The notes under the pieces were generated by a model. It saw only the letters and a list, made by a program, of their open reading frames with translations. It did no database searches and had not been told where the DNA came from. DNA of 64,000 nucleotides, from the NCBI RefSeq assembly GCF_007752535.1, contig NZ_CP036426.1:6882001-6946000 (forward strand). The letters run 5' to 3'. Origin of the DNA: Tautonia plasticadhaerens (GTDB lineage Bacteria; Planctomycetota; Planctomycetia; Isosphaerales; Isosphaeraceae). This document shows, one piece after another, positions 16,838 to 25,824 of this stretch (position 1 is the first letter of the stretch; every line of letters begins with the position of its first letter). Both the position numbers and the translations under genes were made by a program.

Positions 16838-17383
16838 ATGATGGCCCGGCCCGAGCGGCAGCCGAGCAAAGAACCCACGATCCCGGCGGCGGCCCGCCCG
16901 GCGTATGATGCCATCGTGGGCCTGACCGACGCCTTCTGCCGGGAGCACCTGACCGAGGAGTACGAGGCGATGTGCCGTCGGCTGGCGGGCGTGCTGGCCC
17001 GCAAGCGCCCCTCGCCCCTGGTCGGCGGCAAGCCCGAGACCTGGGCCTGCGAGATCGTCCGCACGATCGGCTGGGTCAACTATCTCGACGACAGGGGCAG
17101 CGAGCCGCACCTGAAGCTGACGGCCATCGACAGGGCGTTCGGGGTCGCCGAGAGCACCGGCCAGGGGAAGTCGAAGGCGATCCGCACGATGCTGAAGATC
17201 CGCCAGTTCGACCATCACTGGACGCTGCCCAGCCGGATGGAGGACAGCCCGATGGTCTGGATGATCGAGGTCAACGGCTTCGCCCTGGATGCCCGGCGTC
17301 TGAGGCGGGAGATCCAGGAGGAGGCGTTCCGAAAGGGATTGATCCCGTACATCCCTGGGGAGCGGAGTGACGCCGAGGAGTGA
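16838..17383 (+). CDS. DUF6398-like protein
   Basis: This 181-residue protein shows the DUF6398 pattern: DAFCREHLTEEYEAMCRRLAGVLARKRPSPLVGGKPETWACEIVRTIGWVNYLDD, then AFGVAESTGQGKSKAIRTMLKI. The AFGVAESTGQGKSKAIR segment looks like a helix-turn-helix. The family is often met near pRiA4 ORF-3-like genes, as here. Two ATG codons in tandem (16838 and 16841) can start it; GAGG lies upstream of both. Function unknown. Confidence 0.75.
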   Translation: MMARPERQPSKEPTIPAAARPAYDAIVGLTDAFCREHLTEEYEAMCRRLAGVLARKRPSPLVGGKPETWACEIVRTIGWVNYLDDRGSEPHLKLTAIDRAFGVAESTGQGKSKAIRTMLKIRQFDHHWTLPSRMEDSPMVWMIEVNGFALDARRLRREIQEEAFRKGLIPYIPGERSDAEE

Positions 17384-17627
17384 CCCTGGGAAAGGTTCCG
17401 GCCCCCCGGAGGCAAGCGACCCGTGGGCAGGTCCGTGGCCGGGACCGGGCCACTCCCAGACGAACCCGGATTCGATCTGCCCCACGAGCAGCGACCGCTC
17501 CCCCCGATCGATGACTCCCCGCCTTCCCGACGACGGTCGGGACGTGGACGGGTGGGTATGACAGTTGCGGCCAAGCCCGTGCGACGGAGACCACCCGACC
17601 TCGACCATCGGAGAAAGGAGCGTTCCC

Positions 17628-17819
17628 ATGGGCGTCGATCCGGTTGCCAGGAAAATGTCGGAAGCGAGCGAAGACGTGGGGCTCGCCCCGCCAAAGAAGG
17701 GCGAGACGTTCCGCTGCTCCGAATGCGGGATGGAGATCCAGGTCACCGCCGACTGCCACTGCAAAGCGGGCGAGCACGTGCATTTCCACTGCTGCGGCAA
17801 GGAGTTGACCAAGGTCTGA
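17628..17819 (+). CDS. small Cys-rich metal-binding protein
   Basis: The ATG at 17628 follows AAGGAG; the 63-residue product carries CSECGMEIQVTADCHC and HFHCCGKEL, six Cys and several His that could bind zinc or iron like a rubredoxin-type knuckle. It has no signal peptide. Similar tiny 'FRC-x-x-C-G-M-E-I' proteins occur widely but have no known role. The 244 bp before it hold no other gene that can be supported. Confidence 0.7.
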   Translation: MGVDPVARKMSEASEDVGLAPPKKGETFRCSECGMEIQVTADCHCKAGEHVHFHCCGKELTKV

Positions 17820-17997
17820 GGGCCGGTCGCACTCCTCCTGCATCGCAGGGCGGTCGGTCTCGCACCCCACGCCCGGCTCGTCGGCACCGTCCGAGGGCCA
17901 TGATCGGGCGGGCCGATCGCCGGGCCGGCGGCGAGACGGCCCATCGGGTCGTGCTGCATCCCCGGACGATCGTAGCCATGAACCCCAGGGTTCACCC

Positions 17998-18408
17998 TCA
18001 GTCGCTCCTCCCGCCGATGCCGGGCTCGGTCGATCGCCCTTGCCGGGCGAGGGCCTCGTCGAGCGCCTCGAACAGCGAGGACGGGGTGAACGGCATCGTC
18101 AGCACGGCGCTGCCGCCGGCCCGCACGCAGCGGGTACGGATCTCGGGCATGGCCAGGGAGGTGATGAAGAGCACCGGGATCAGTCGAGTCGCCCGGCATG
18201 ACCGCAGGGCCTCGCAGACCTCGAAGCCGTCGAGGTCGGGGAGCATCGGGTTGAGCGTCACGAGGTCGAGGTGACGGCCGATATTTGCCAGGGTCTCGCC
18301 GCCGGTGGCCGCCGACTCGGCGTCGAGGCCGTGGAGGCGGATCAGCCACGTGAGGATTTCCCGGATGTCGTCGTCGTTCTCGACGATCAGGGCCGTCGGC
18401 ATTCGCAT
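17998..18408 (-). CDS. receiver-domain protein lacking the phospho-acceptor Asp
   Basis: From ATG 18408 the 136-residue product has the response-regulator fold (TALIVENDDDIREILTWLIRLHGLDAESAATGGETL). The position of the phosphorylated Asp reads Asn (DLVTLNPMLPDLDGFEV), and the conserved Lys before Pro-Phe reads Met (LTMPFTPSSL). The acidic cluster NDDD is kept. Without Asp and Lys it is probably a pseudo-receiver that binds a partner constitutively (inference). No output domain and no kinase gene is nearby. A longer frame starts at 18477 but has no better ribosome site. Confidence 0.8.
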   Translation of the reverse strand: MRMPTALIVENDDDIREILTWLIRLHGLDAESAATGGETLANIGRHLDLVTLNPMLPDLDGFEVCEALRSCRATRLIPVLFITSLAMPEIRTRCVRAGGSAVLTMPFTPSSLFEALDEALARQGRSTEPGIGGRSD

Positions 18409-18628
18409 GGCCCCCCTGGTCGGCATGGGCCGTGGGCCGAGTCCGGGGCCGAGCAACGGACGGAGGCCCGACGCCATGATAACCGACTTCGTCGCCGGGC
18501 CATGATCGGAGCGAGGGTGATGTGACCTCCGGGGCTCGCACGCTCGATCCCGCCACCTGCCCCGAGCCGACCCACACGGGTTGGAGACGAGGCCGGGCGG
18601 AGGCGGGGCGAGCCCGAGGCGACCCGGA

Positions 18629-20548
18629 TTACTCCTCCTCGACCCACGACAGCGCCAGCGTCAGCTCCCCCGTGGCCACCGGCACCGTCATCCGGTGCGT
18701 CTTCGGGTCGCCGGGCGGGTGCCCGGCGATGAACCGGGGCAGCGCCCGCAGGCAGCCCTCCAGCAGCTCCAGCTCCCAGGCCAGCGGCGGACGCATCGAG
18801 AGGCCCTTCTCCTTGCGGAACGCCGACGGGTACGCCTCCGGCCCGGCCACCGCCCAGCCGTGCTCCCGTGCCGCCAGCAGGTCCGCCGTCGGCATCTGCG
18901 ACTCGGGGTCGAACGTCACCGTCAGGGCCACCGTCAGCCGGGCGTTCTCCTCCTCCGACAGCTCCCCGGACCACATCCGCCGCAGCAGCCCCAGGTCTTC
19001 GTACAACGCCACGCCCAGCGTCAGCCCCGACTGCCCCATCACCACGGCGTACCACGGGCCGCTCTCGTACCGGTCGCACTCGACCCGGATCGCCTCCTCG
19101 TAGCCCAGCCGCTTCCAGGGGGCCTGCCGGTAGAACTCCGCCGCCGCCTCGTAGAAGCCGGCCCCCCCATCAGGCATGATGCCCGGCATCTCCAGCAGCC
19201 CCGGCGGCTCCTCCCTCGTCAGGTGCTTCGCCAGGTCGTCGAGGACGAAGCCGATCAGGTCCAGTTCATCAGCCTCGACGCACTCGACGCCGAGGTCGTC
19301 CAGGTGCGGTCGCAACTCGTCCCAGAGCGGGTCGGGCCGGACCTGCACTTCTGTCGGGCGGTGCGGCTGCTCCATCATCGGCTCGCCCATCGCACGGGCC
19401 GGCACGTCCCACATCAGCGCCGCCGAGGGCGGCTCCAGGCTCATCTCCTGGGCCAGGATCAGCCCGCCGCTGCGGCTGGCGACCAGGACGATCCAGGGCT
19501 GGACCATCCCGCCCTCGTGCTCGACGAGGCTGCCCAGCGGGCGGCAGTCCGCCTGCCAGGCGTCGAACTCCTGGGGCAACTTCTTCAGCCGGGCCTTGCC
19601 GACGGCGGACGGGCCGGCAGCCTTCGGCTCCTTCGCCTTCCGCTTCTTCGTGGCCCCCTTGGTGGCCTCCCGCAGCCAGGTCAGCGCCCCCGGCGTGGAC
19701 CGCCAGGCGGACAGGCCGGCGGCGGCGTAGATGACCGCCTCGCTCTCGTCGCCGGGGCTGTAGGAGGGCGGCTGCTCCGGGGGCATCGGCTCCTCGCCCA
19801 GCAGGTAGGCCGGGACGTGTTTGTTCGCCTTCCGGGCCGTCTTCAATTGCTTCCGGGCCTCGGGCGTGTCCCCCTGCCGGCGGAAGGCGAGCAATGCCCT
19901 GGTGTAGGCCCAGGTCGCCGAGCCCTCGTCGTACTGCTCCAGCAGCCGGGCCAGCTCGTCGTCCCGGTCCAGGTCCAGCAGCCAGGAGGCCAGGGTGTAG
20001 CGGAGGCCCCGGTTGTCGCCGGGGTTGAGCCGGAGCATGGCTTGCAGGTGACCGACGGCCTCCTCCCGGCGTCCGAGGGTCCAGAGGGTGTGGGCCAGGC
20101 CCTCTCGGGCTCGCATGTAGGGGCGGGTCTCCAGCAGGCCCCAGAAGTGGCCCACGTCCTCGGTGAAGGCGTCGGGGCCGATGGCCCGCTCCCCGGCGGC
20201 GACGGCCTGCTCGTAGAGCCCCAACGCCTCCTTGCGGGTTTTGGCCTGCTCGGCGAGCAGGACGTAGGCGTCGGCGCAGTCGGGGGAGCGGTCGAGGGCC
20301 TGCTTCGCTAATTTGGCCCGCTTCTTCGGGTCCGGCTCCTCGAACGCCTCGTAGACGAGCTGCTGGGCCTGGTCGAGCGGCGTGTCGGCGGCGGGTCCGC
20401 CGAACAGCCCGCCGAGGAACTCTCGCATGACGCCCTCCATCGCCCGGCGGTCGGGGAGACCGGCCGGCGGCTCGGGCTCCGGCCTCGCCCGCTTCTTCGG
20501 GGACTTCTTCGGGCCTATCTTCGGCGGCTGGGGCTTCTTCTTGGCCAT
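18629..20548 (-). CDS. TPR-repeat protein with plasmid-type DUF6930/DUF7309-like C-terminus
   Basis: The 639-residue product begins with a Lys/Pro-rich tail (MAKKKPQPPKIGPKKSPKK) and continues with TPR-like helices (ADAYVLLAEQAKTRKEALGLYEQAVAAGE; GRREEAVGHLQAMLRLNPGDNRGLRYTLASWLLDLDRDDE), as in ST7-like proteins. A linker with basic residues leads to an alpha/beta C-terminal half (QPWIVLVASRSGGLILAQEM; PWYAVVMGQSGLTLGVALYED). I assign the last part to DUF6930/DUF7309-like domains from memory of their pattern and hold that loosely. It stands alone on the minus strand and shares a short promoter region with the hydrolase gene at 20632. Confidence 0.65.
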   Translation of the reverse strand: MAKKKPQPPKIGPKKSPKKRARPEPEPPAGLPDRRAMEGVMREFLGGLFGGPAADTPLDQAQQLVYEAFEEPDPKKRAKLAKQALDRSPDCADAYVLLAEQAKTRKEALGLYEQAVAAGERAIGPDAFTEDVGHFWGLLETRPYMRAREGLAHTLWTLGRREEAVGHLQAMLRLNPGDNRGLRYTLASWLLDLDRDDELARLLEQYDEGSATWAYTRALLAFRRQGDTPEARKQLKTARKANKHVPAYLLGEEPMPPEQPPSYSPGDESEAVIYAAAGLSAWRSTPGALTWLREATKGATKKRKAKEPKAAGPSAVGKARLKKLPQEFDAWQADCRPLGSLVEHEGGMVQPWIVLVASRSGGLILAQEMSLEPPSAALMWDVPARAMGEPMMEQPHRPTEVQVRPDPLWDELRPHLDDLGVECVEADELDLIGFVLDDLAKHLTREEPPGLLEMPGIMPDGGAGFYEAAAEFYRQAPWKRLGYEEAIRVECDRYESGPWYAVVMGQSGLTLGVALYEDLGLLRRMWSGELSEEENARLTVALTVTFDPESQMPTADLLAAREHGWAVAGPEAYPSAFRKEKGLSMRPPLAWELELLEGCLRALPRFIAGHPPGDPKTHRMTVPVATGELTLALSWVEEE

Positions 20549-20631
20549 CGGCGACCTCCGGCCGGGGATTCGCTCGTATTCGCAGGGCGATCGGCCTATG
20601 GTAGCGGCTCCGGGCAGGAGGGAGAAACGCC

Positions 20632-21228
20632 ATGAGCGAGCACCAGTCCCGCTGGATCGAGGTCGAGGGCGGCCGGGTCCATTATCTCGCCGAAGGGCCG
20701 CAAGGCGGGCGTCCGGTCGTCCTGCTGCACGGGGCCAGCTTCTCCTCGGCGACCTGGGCCGAGATCGGCACCCTGGAGGCGCTGGCCGGGGCCGGATACC
20801 GGGCTTTCGCCGTGGACCTGCCCGGCTATGGCAAGTCGTCGCCGAGCCTGGGCACGTACCGCACCTGGCTGCGAGTCCTGCTCGACCTGCTGAAGGTCGA
20901 GAAGCCCGTGGTCGTCTCGCCGTCGATGAGCGGGCGGCACTCGTTGCCGCTGGTGACGGAAGACCCGGATCGGGTCGCCGGCTTCGTGGCGGTCGCCCCG
21001 TTAGGCATCCCGCAGCATCAAGAGATGCTCGATCGGATCACGGCCCCGGTGCTGGCGGTCTGGGGCGAGCACGACACGACCGTCCCGCAGGAGCAGGCGG
21101 ACCTGCTGGTCAACTCGGTGCGACAGGGCCGCAAGGTCGTCATCCCCGGCGGCAGCCACGCCCCGTACATGAGCGACCCGGAGGCGTTCCACGCCGAACT
21201 GCTGGGGTTCCTTTCGGAGTTGCCGTGA
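20632..21228 (+). CDS. alpha/beta hydrolase
   Basis: A compact 198-residue hydrolase: oxyanion strand [14 protein letters not shown], nucleophile elbow SPSMSGRH (Ser at the centre), acid GEHDTTVP and His in GGSHAPYM, so the triad is complete. The small size and lack of a lid resemble ABHD14-type proteins. ATG 20632 follows AGGAGGGAG. It is followed 63 bp later by a VOC-family gene in the same direction. Confidence 0.88.
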   Translation: MSEHQSRWIEVEGGRVHYLAEGPQGGRPVVLLHGASFSSATWAEIGTLEALAGAGYRAFAVDLPGYGKSSPSLGTYRTWLRVLLDLLKVEKPVVVSPSMSGRHSLPLVTEDPDRVAGFVAVAPLGIPQHQEMLDRITAPVLAVWGEHDTTVPQEQADLLVNSVRQGRKVVIPGGSHAPYMSDPEAFHAELLGFLSELP

Positions 21229-21291
21229 GGGACGGGGGACACCGTGCTCCGGCCCGTGTCGTACTCATCGCCGTCGAGGAGGGGGACCGTG

Positions 21292-21699
21292 ATGGGCGAG
21301 ATCGTGGCGATTGTCGAGACGGCGGTCTATGTGGATGACCTGGACGCCGCCGAGGCGTTCTACCGGGACGTGCTCGGGCTGGAGGTCATCGGCAAGGAGG
21401 CGGGCCGGCACGTCTTCTTCCGGGTCGGCGACGGCGTGCTGCTTGCCTTCGACCCCGAGGCCACGCTCCGGGGCGACATGCTCCCGCCGCACGGGGCCGG
21501 GGGGCCGGGCCACTTCGCCCTGGGAGTCCGGGCCGAGAACCTGGACGGGTGGCGCCGCCGGCTGGAAGGGCACGGGGTCGCCGTCGAGCAGGAAGTCACC
21601 TGGCCCAGGGGCGGGCGGTCGCTCTACTTCCGAGACCCGGCGGGCAACTCGGTCGAGATGGTCACGCCGGGCCTCTGGGGGCTGCCGGGCGGGTGGTAG
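21292..21699 (+). CDS. glyoxalase/VOC-family protein
   Basis: The 135-residue product has the vicinal-oxygen-chelate pattern: ETAVYVDDLDAAEAFYRDVLGLEV, HVFFRVGDGVLLAFDPE, GHFALGV, and RSLYFRDPAGNSVEMVTPG. Two beta-alpha-beta-beta-beta units and the metal-ligand positions (the His in GHFAL and the Glu in NSVEM) are visible. AGGAGGGGG precedes ATG 21292. The substrate cannot be told; such proteins include lactoylglutathione lyases and resistance proteins. Confidence 0.85.
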   Translation: MGEIVAIVETAVYVDDLDAAEAFYRDVLGLEVIGKEAGRHVFFRVGDGVLLAFDPEATLRGDMLPPHGAGGPGHFALGVRAENLDGWRRRLEGHGVAVEQEVTWPRGGRSLYFRDPAGNSVEMVTPGLWGLPGGW

Positions 21700-21919
21700 C
21701 TCGACGAGCCCGAACCGCTCCTCCCCCCAGCTTGTCCAGATTCGGGCCATGTGTCGTCGGGTGCGATCCCGAGTCGCCCCCGATCTCCCCGCCGAGGCAC
21801 GCCATGTACGTCCCCGCCTCCTTCGCCGAGACGGACACCCCGAAGCTGCACGACTTCATGCGGCGGCACAGCTTCGCCGTCCTGACCACCCAGGTCGAGG
21901 GCGGCCTAGTAGTCGACCT

Positions 21920-22552
21920 CTATTGAGTTGTCGGGTATAGCCGGTGCAGCTTGATCCGGGCGTCCGCCGTGGTGAACTGCCACTCCACCTCGACCCCACG
22001 CTCGTTGCGGTCCTCCTCCCACGCCTCCACCTCGCGGCGAAGCTCCTCGGGCGACTCGATCCGTCGATCCAGGCACTGCCGGGCCAGCACCGACAGCTCG
22101 ATCTCCGCCATGTTCAGCCAGCTGCCATGCTTCGGCGTGTGATGGATCTCCAATCGCTCGGCAATCCGCCTCGCCTGCTCCGGCGGGAAGGCCTCGTACA
22201 GCGAGGCCAGCTTGTGCGTGTTCAGGTTGTCCATCACCAGGACGACCTTCTCCGCCTCCGCGTGCACCTCCTCGACCAGCCAGCGGACCACCTCGGCGAA
22301 GTCCACCGCCGTCCGACGCTCGGTTACCTTCACCGCCCGCCAGCCCAGCAGCGGCTCGGAGATCATGGACAGGTTGGCCGTCCCGTTGCGGACGGACTCG
22401 TAGTCGAACCGCCCCGGCTGGCCGGGGGCGGCCGGGATCGGCTGGATCACCTCGCCGAGGAGTTGCTTGCTCGCCTCGTCGAGGCAGACCAGCGGCCGCT
22501 TCTCGTCGTAGGGGCGGTGGTAGACGTCCAGCACGTCCTCCATCGCCGCCAC
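21920..22552 (-). CDS. IS630 transposase orfB, copy 2
   Basis: DDE half of the transposase: VCLDEASKQL, VLVMDNLNTHK, HTPKHGSWLNMAEIE. The frame is open back to the A-run at 22615-22620, so the start given is only the first internal Met. No stops or deletions are seen. Confidence 0.9.
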   Translation of the reverse strand: MAAMEDVLDVYHRPYDEKRPLVCLDEASKQLLGEVIQPIPAAPGQPGRFDYESVRNGTANLSMISEPLLGWRAVKVTERRTAVDFAEVVRWLVEEVHAEAEKVVLVMDNLNTHKLASLYEAFPPEQARRIAERLEIHHTPKHGSWLNMAEIELSVLARQCLDRRIESPEELRREVEAWEEDRNERGVEVEWQFTTADARIKLHRLYPTTQ

Positions 22553-22605
22553 GAACTCGGCGTTCGCCTCCGGCGGGATGCACCACTGCTCCTTCAGGTG
22601 CGGCT

Positions 22606-23052
22606 TCAGTTCGCTTTTTTCAAAGCGCGCCGCACCGTCTCGTCGGAGATCGTGGGGACGACCTCCAGCTCGACGAGCGTGTCGGCCAGCAGCCGCATCG
22701 TCCAGGCCTTGCGGCCGTCCGGCGGCGCGGAGCAGGCCAGGGCGATCAACTGCGCCTCGGCCCGCCCGTCCAGGGCCCGCTCTCGGCTGGGGCGGGCCTG
22801 CTTCTTGCGGACCAGGGCCGCCTCCAGGCCCTGCTCGACGAACCGCTGGCGGACCCGCTCGATGGTGGCGACGCTGACCTCGACGGCCTCGGCGATCCGC
22901 CCGTCGGGCCAGGCGGGGCCGCCCTCGGCGGCGTCGGCCTTGAGCAGGATGCGGGCGTGGGCCAGCTTCTTCGCGGCGGCCTTCCCCGCCGCGATGAGCT
23001 CGTGGAGGTCCTGGCGTTCCTCGGCCGTCAGCGTGACGATGTACTTCTTCAA
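22606..23052 (-). CDS. IS630 transposase orfA, copy 2
   Basis: 148 residues, MKKYIVTLTAEERQDLHE to ETVRRALKKAN, the DNA-binding half of the transposase with the HTH EAVEVSVATIERVRQRF. The coding-strand A-run at plus 22615-22620 just before its stop is the likely -1 frameshift site leading into orfB. Confidence 0.9.
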   Translation of the reverse strand: MKKYIVTLTAEERQDLHELIAAGKAAAKKLAHARILLKADAAEGGPAWPDGRIAEAVEVSVATIERVRQRFVEQGLEAALVRKKQARPSRERALDGRAEAQLIALACSAPPDGRKAWTMRLLADTLVELEVVPTISDETVRRALKKAN

Positions 23053-23701
23053 GTCGGTTCTCCTGAAGCGGTTATCGCCCCAGGAGAACCGATTCCGACA
23101 CAGCCCTCAAGTCATCGGTGGCCGACTACTAGTCGCCAGCCACCTGCCGCTGCTGCTCGACCCCGACGCCGGGCCGCACGGCCACCTAATCGGGCACATG
23201 GCCAGGGCCAACCCGCAGTGGCGGGACGTGCGGGGCGAGGTGCTGGTGGTCTTCAACGGCCCGCACGCCTATATCTCGCCCGCCTGGTACGAGGAGCCGG
23301 GCACGGTCCCGACGTGGAACTACGTCGCCGTCCACGCCTACGGCACCTTCCGCCTCGTCGAGGGCCGGGACGGGCTGCTGGACATCCTCCGGCGGACGGT
23401 CACGGCATACGAGAGCCCGAGGCCCGAACCCTGGGCGTTCTACGAGTCGGAGCCACACGTCGAGCGGATGCTCCAGGCCATCGTCGGCTTCCGCATCGAG
23501 ATCGCCCTGCTGGAGGGCGAATGGAAGCTGTCGCAGAACCACCCGGAGGGGCGGCGTAGGAAGGTCATCCGGGGGCTGGAGGGCCGGGCCGACGACGACT
23601 CGCTGGAGATTGCCGAACTGATGAAGGAAGGGATGGCGAAAAAGAGATGACCCTCTATCTTTGGTGTAATCCGGTATACTATCCCGTGACGGAAGTGCTA
23701 T

Positions 23702-24391
23702 ATGCTGGAAAATAGCATGGCCGGAGACGAATCAATGTCCATTGAAGTGAAGACTGATGGCGTTCCGGCTGGGTACACCATCAAGGGTGCCAGGAGCGGA
23801 GAACTTTGTCCCGTTATCGTCCGGGAGTTCACCTCGTCCGAGGACGGCGATCTTTTCATCAGCCGCCTTGAAGGGCTCCCATCGGAACTGATCGGGCTCC
23901 TGCCTTCGGAGAACCGCATCTTCTGCTCGATGGTGGACAACCTCCTGGCCATCATCCGACGTGACCGGACGGCCACACTGTACGTGAATGAGTTGGCAAT
24001 CAGGCTGGGTATCAGAGCCAAGCGTGCTATCCAAGCGGGACAGGCAATCCTCGACGACGACATTGCCGATATCGAGGATTTCGGTTTCGTCGGCGTCGAG
24101 ATTCCTCTGGACGCCGGGATCGTCGTCCTCTTCTCCCAGGGCTGGCGGAAGGGCCTCTACTATGACTTGGGTTCACTCCACGGGGAGGTAGCCACGTCCA
24201 GGGACTACGACCTCGGGAGGATGCTGGCCCAGCACTACGCCTACCTCGGCTTCCAGCACCTCTTCAAGATCACCGACGAGGAGTGGGCCGAGCTGCTCGC
24301 CCACCAATGGTTCCCGTTCATCTCGCTGAGGCAATCCACGATCAAGGACATGATCGGCAAGGTCCGGTCCGGCTTAGTACTACTCCGTTAG
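23702..24391 (+). pseudogene. hypothetical protein gene, 3' end lost at IS junction
   Basis: From ATG 23702 the frame reads 224 native residues up to ...IKDMIGKVRSG and then five residues from the IS701 terminus before a stop at 24391. No known family is recognised; there is no signal peptide or membrane helix, and the C-terminal part (ITDEEWAELLAHQWFPFISL) is typical of a soluble protein. If the nested elements are removed the frame runs only about 19 more codons through sequence that belongs to the opposite-strand neighbour, so its natural 3' end is probably missing. GC is lower than in neighbours. Confidence 0.6.
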
Positions 24392-25821
24392 CTTGGTCTT
24401 GGAGCGGGTGAGCCAGGGCCGGCAGTGCGCGCAGTCCGGCCGGCTGACCGGCGCCAGCAGCCGCTGCAACGCCCGGCGGATCGCCGGCACCGTGATCACC
24501 GGCGCTCGGCCTCCCCCTTTTTGCCCGGCCGGGATCGCCCCCGACGGGCTCGGCGTCGCTCCAGGGTGAGGAACCCGAAGGCCAACATCACCAGGCAGGC
24601 GTGATGGTGGAAGCCCCGCCACGAGCGGCCCTCGTGGTGGTCCAGCCCCAGTTCCTCCTTCATCTGCTGGTACCCGAGCTCCACCGGCCAGCGACTCCGC
24701 CACAGGCGCACCGCGCGGATCCGGCTGGTATCGGCCGGGAGGTTGCTGAAGGCGTACTTCAGCTTGCCGTCGGCCTGCTCCTCGATCAGCAGCCAGATCG
24801 GCTCCGCCCCGGCGCAATCGCCTGTCGCCCATCCCTGGCCCGGCCAAACGCGCAGCCAGGCGAATCGGCCCCACATCGGGCCCTTGGTCCCCTCCCGCCA
24901 CGTCACCTTCCGGCGCGGCGTCCGCGCCGCCAGCTCCTTCAGGCCCACCGGCCGGGGCGAGCCCTCGGCCAGGCGACGCCGCTTCTGCGGCCGCCCGCCC
25001 GTCCCGGCCTTGGGCTCGTCCCACCTCGGCTCCTCGGTGAAGACCAGCATCTCGTCGGTCACGCCGACGACGTAGTGCAGGCCCCGCTCGGCCAGGCCGT
25101 CGCGGAACGGGCCCGAGACGCCGTAGCCGCTGTCGGCCACGACGAGCCCGCCCGGCAGCCCTTCGGCGCGGATGCGGTCGAGCAACTCCAGGGCGATCTG
25201 ACCCTTGGTCAGCGACCGCCGCTCGGCCTCGGGCACCTTGGCCTTATCCAGTCGCTTCGGGTCGGCCAGCCAGCCCTCCGGGAGGTAGAGCCGCATGTTC
25301 AGCGGGTAGTGCCCCCTCGGGGCGACGTAGTGGACGCTGACGGCGCACTGGCAGTTGGCCTTCTTGCCCAGGGCGCCGCAGTACTGCCGCTGCACGCCGA
25401 CGGAGTGCGTGCCCTGCTTGGGGAAGGTGGTGTCATCGATCACGAAGATGCCGGCCGGGTCGGCGAACTTCGCCGCCATCGTGGCCCGGTAGCGGCTCAG
25501 GACCGCTTGCTCGTCCCAGGTGCTCTGGCCGAGGAACTGCTGCAGGGCCTGGTCGGGGTCGGCGACGTCGAGCCCCTCCGACAGGGGGACGCGGGCGGCC
25601 ATCGGCTCGACGCTCTTGCGGTCCCCGTCCTGGACCAGGCCGCGGAGGTAGACGCCGCACCAGGCGGCCTGGCGGGGCCGGTTGAAGTCGGCGCGGAAGG
25701 AGGCGGCATACGCGGCGAGGCGGTCGAGGACGTCGGGGTTTAAGTCGGGGGTGTAGGTCCGGTTCATACCCTCGGTACGAACCGCAGCAGTCGATCGTTC
25801 GTATGATTTAACGGAGTAGCA
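24378..25821 (-). mobile_element. IS701-family element, copy A, 1444 bp
   Basis: The ends are inverted repeats TACTACTCCGTTA (left) and TGCTACTCCGTTA (complement of right). It is flanked on both sides by TTAG (24374-24377 and 25822-25825), a YTAR-type target duplication as expected for IS701. Its sequence is identical in reverse to copy B. The right-hand TTAG includes the first base of the adjacent IS5-type element, so copy A was inserted at that element's end. Confidence 0.93.
24496..25767 (-). CDS. IS701-family transposase, copy A
   Basis: 423 residues. DDE residues sit in FVIDDTTFPKQG, GLVVADSGYGVS and the C-terminal YQQMKEELGLDHHEGRSW. The protein is identical to that of copy B. After its stop the -1 frame continues for 39 residues (VITVPAIRRALQRLLAPV ... 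RSKTKLTE) to a stop inside the terminal repeat, which looks like the natural end of a longer transposase reached by frameshifting at an A5G5 run. Confidence 0.93.
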   Translation of the reverse strand: MNRTYTPDLNPDVLDRLAAYAASFRADFNRPRQAAWCGVYLRGLVQDGDRKSVEPMAARVPLSEGLDVADPDQALQQFLGQSTWDEQAVLSRYRATMAAKFADPAGIFVIDDTTFPKQGTHSVGVQRQYCGALGKKANCQCAVSVHYVAPRGHYPLNMRLYLPEGWLADPKRLDKAKVPEAERRSLTKGQIALELLDRIRAEGLPGGLVVADSGYGVSGPFRDGLAERGLHYVVGVTDEMLVFTEEPRWDEPKAGTGGRPQKRRRLAEGSPRPVGLKELAARTPRRKVTWREGTKGPMWGRFAWLRVWPGQGWATGDCAGAEPIWLLIEEQADGKLKYAFSNLPADTSRIRAVRLWRSRWPVELGYQQMKEELGLDHHEGRSWRGFHHHACLVMLAFGFLTLERRRARRGRSRPGKKGEAERR

Positions 25822-25824
25822 TTA

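Larger units (their letters stand above)
21909..23129 (-). mobile_element. IS630-family element, copy 2, 1221 bp
   Basis: TA flanks at 21907-21908 and 23130-23131 and imperfect terminal repeats (GTAGTCGACC left, GTAGTCGGCC on the complement of the right) define the element. It is the same length as copy 1 and has the same orfA/orfB layout, but the proteins differ at many residues (for example TADERQALLD versus TAEERQDLHE). Confidence 0.93.
21804..23650 (+). pseudogene. PaiB-like FMN-binding protein gene split by IS630
   Basis: The left part (21804-21908) reads MYVPASFAETDTPKLHDFMR...TTQVEGGL and the right part resumes in frame at 23132 with VASHLPLLLDPDAGPHGHLIGHMARANPQW, ending 23650. Removing the element and one TA restores a 207-residue PaiB-type protein, the usual length, with GEVLVVFNGPHAYISPAWY and the C-terminal EGEWKLSQN. 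PaiB proteins bind flavin and are annotated as transcriptional regulators. The gene is now inactive; only a 39-residue stub is made upstream. Confidence 0.92.

Noticed and set aside
23655-23700. Promoter with TTGGTG and TATACT before the gene at 23702
   Set aside because: The spacing between the two boxes is only about 8 bp, too short for a standard promoter.
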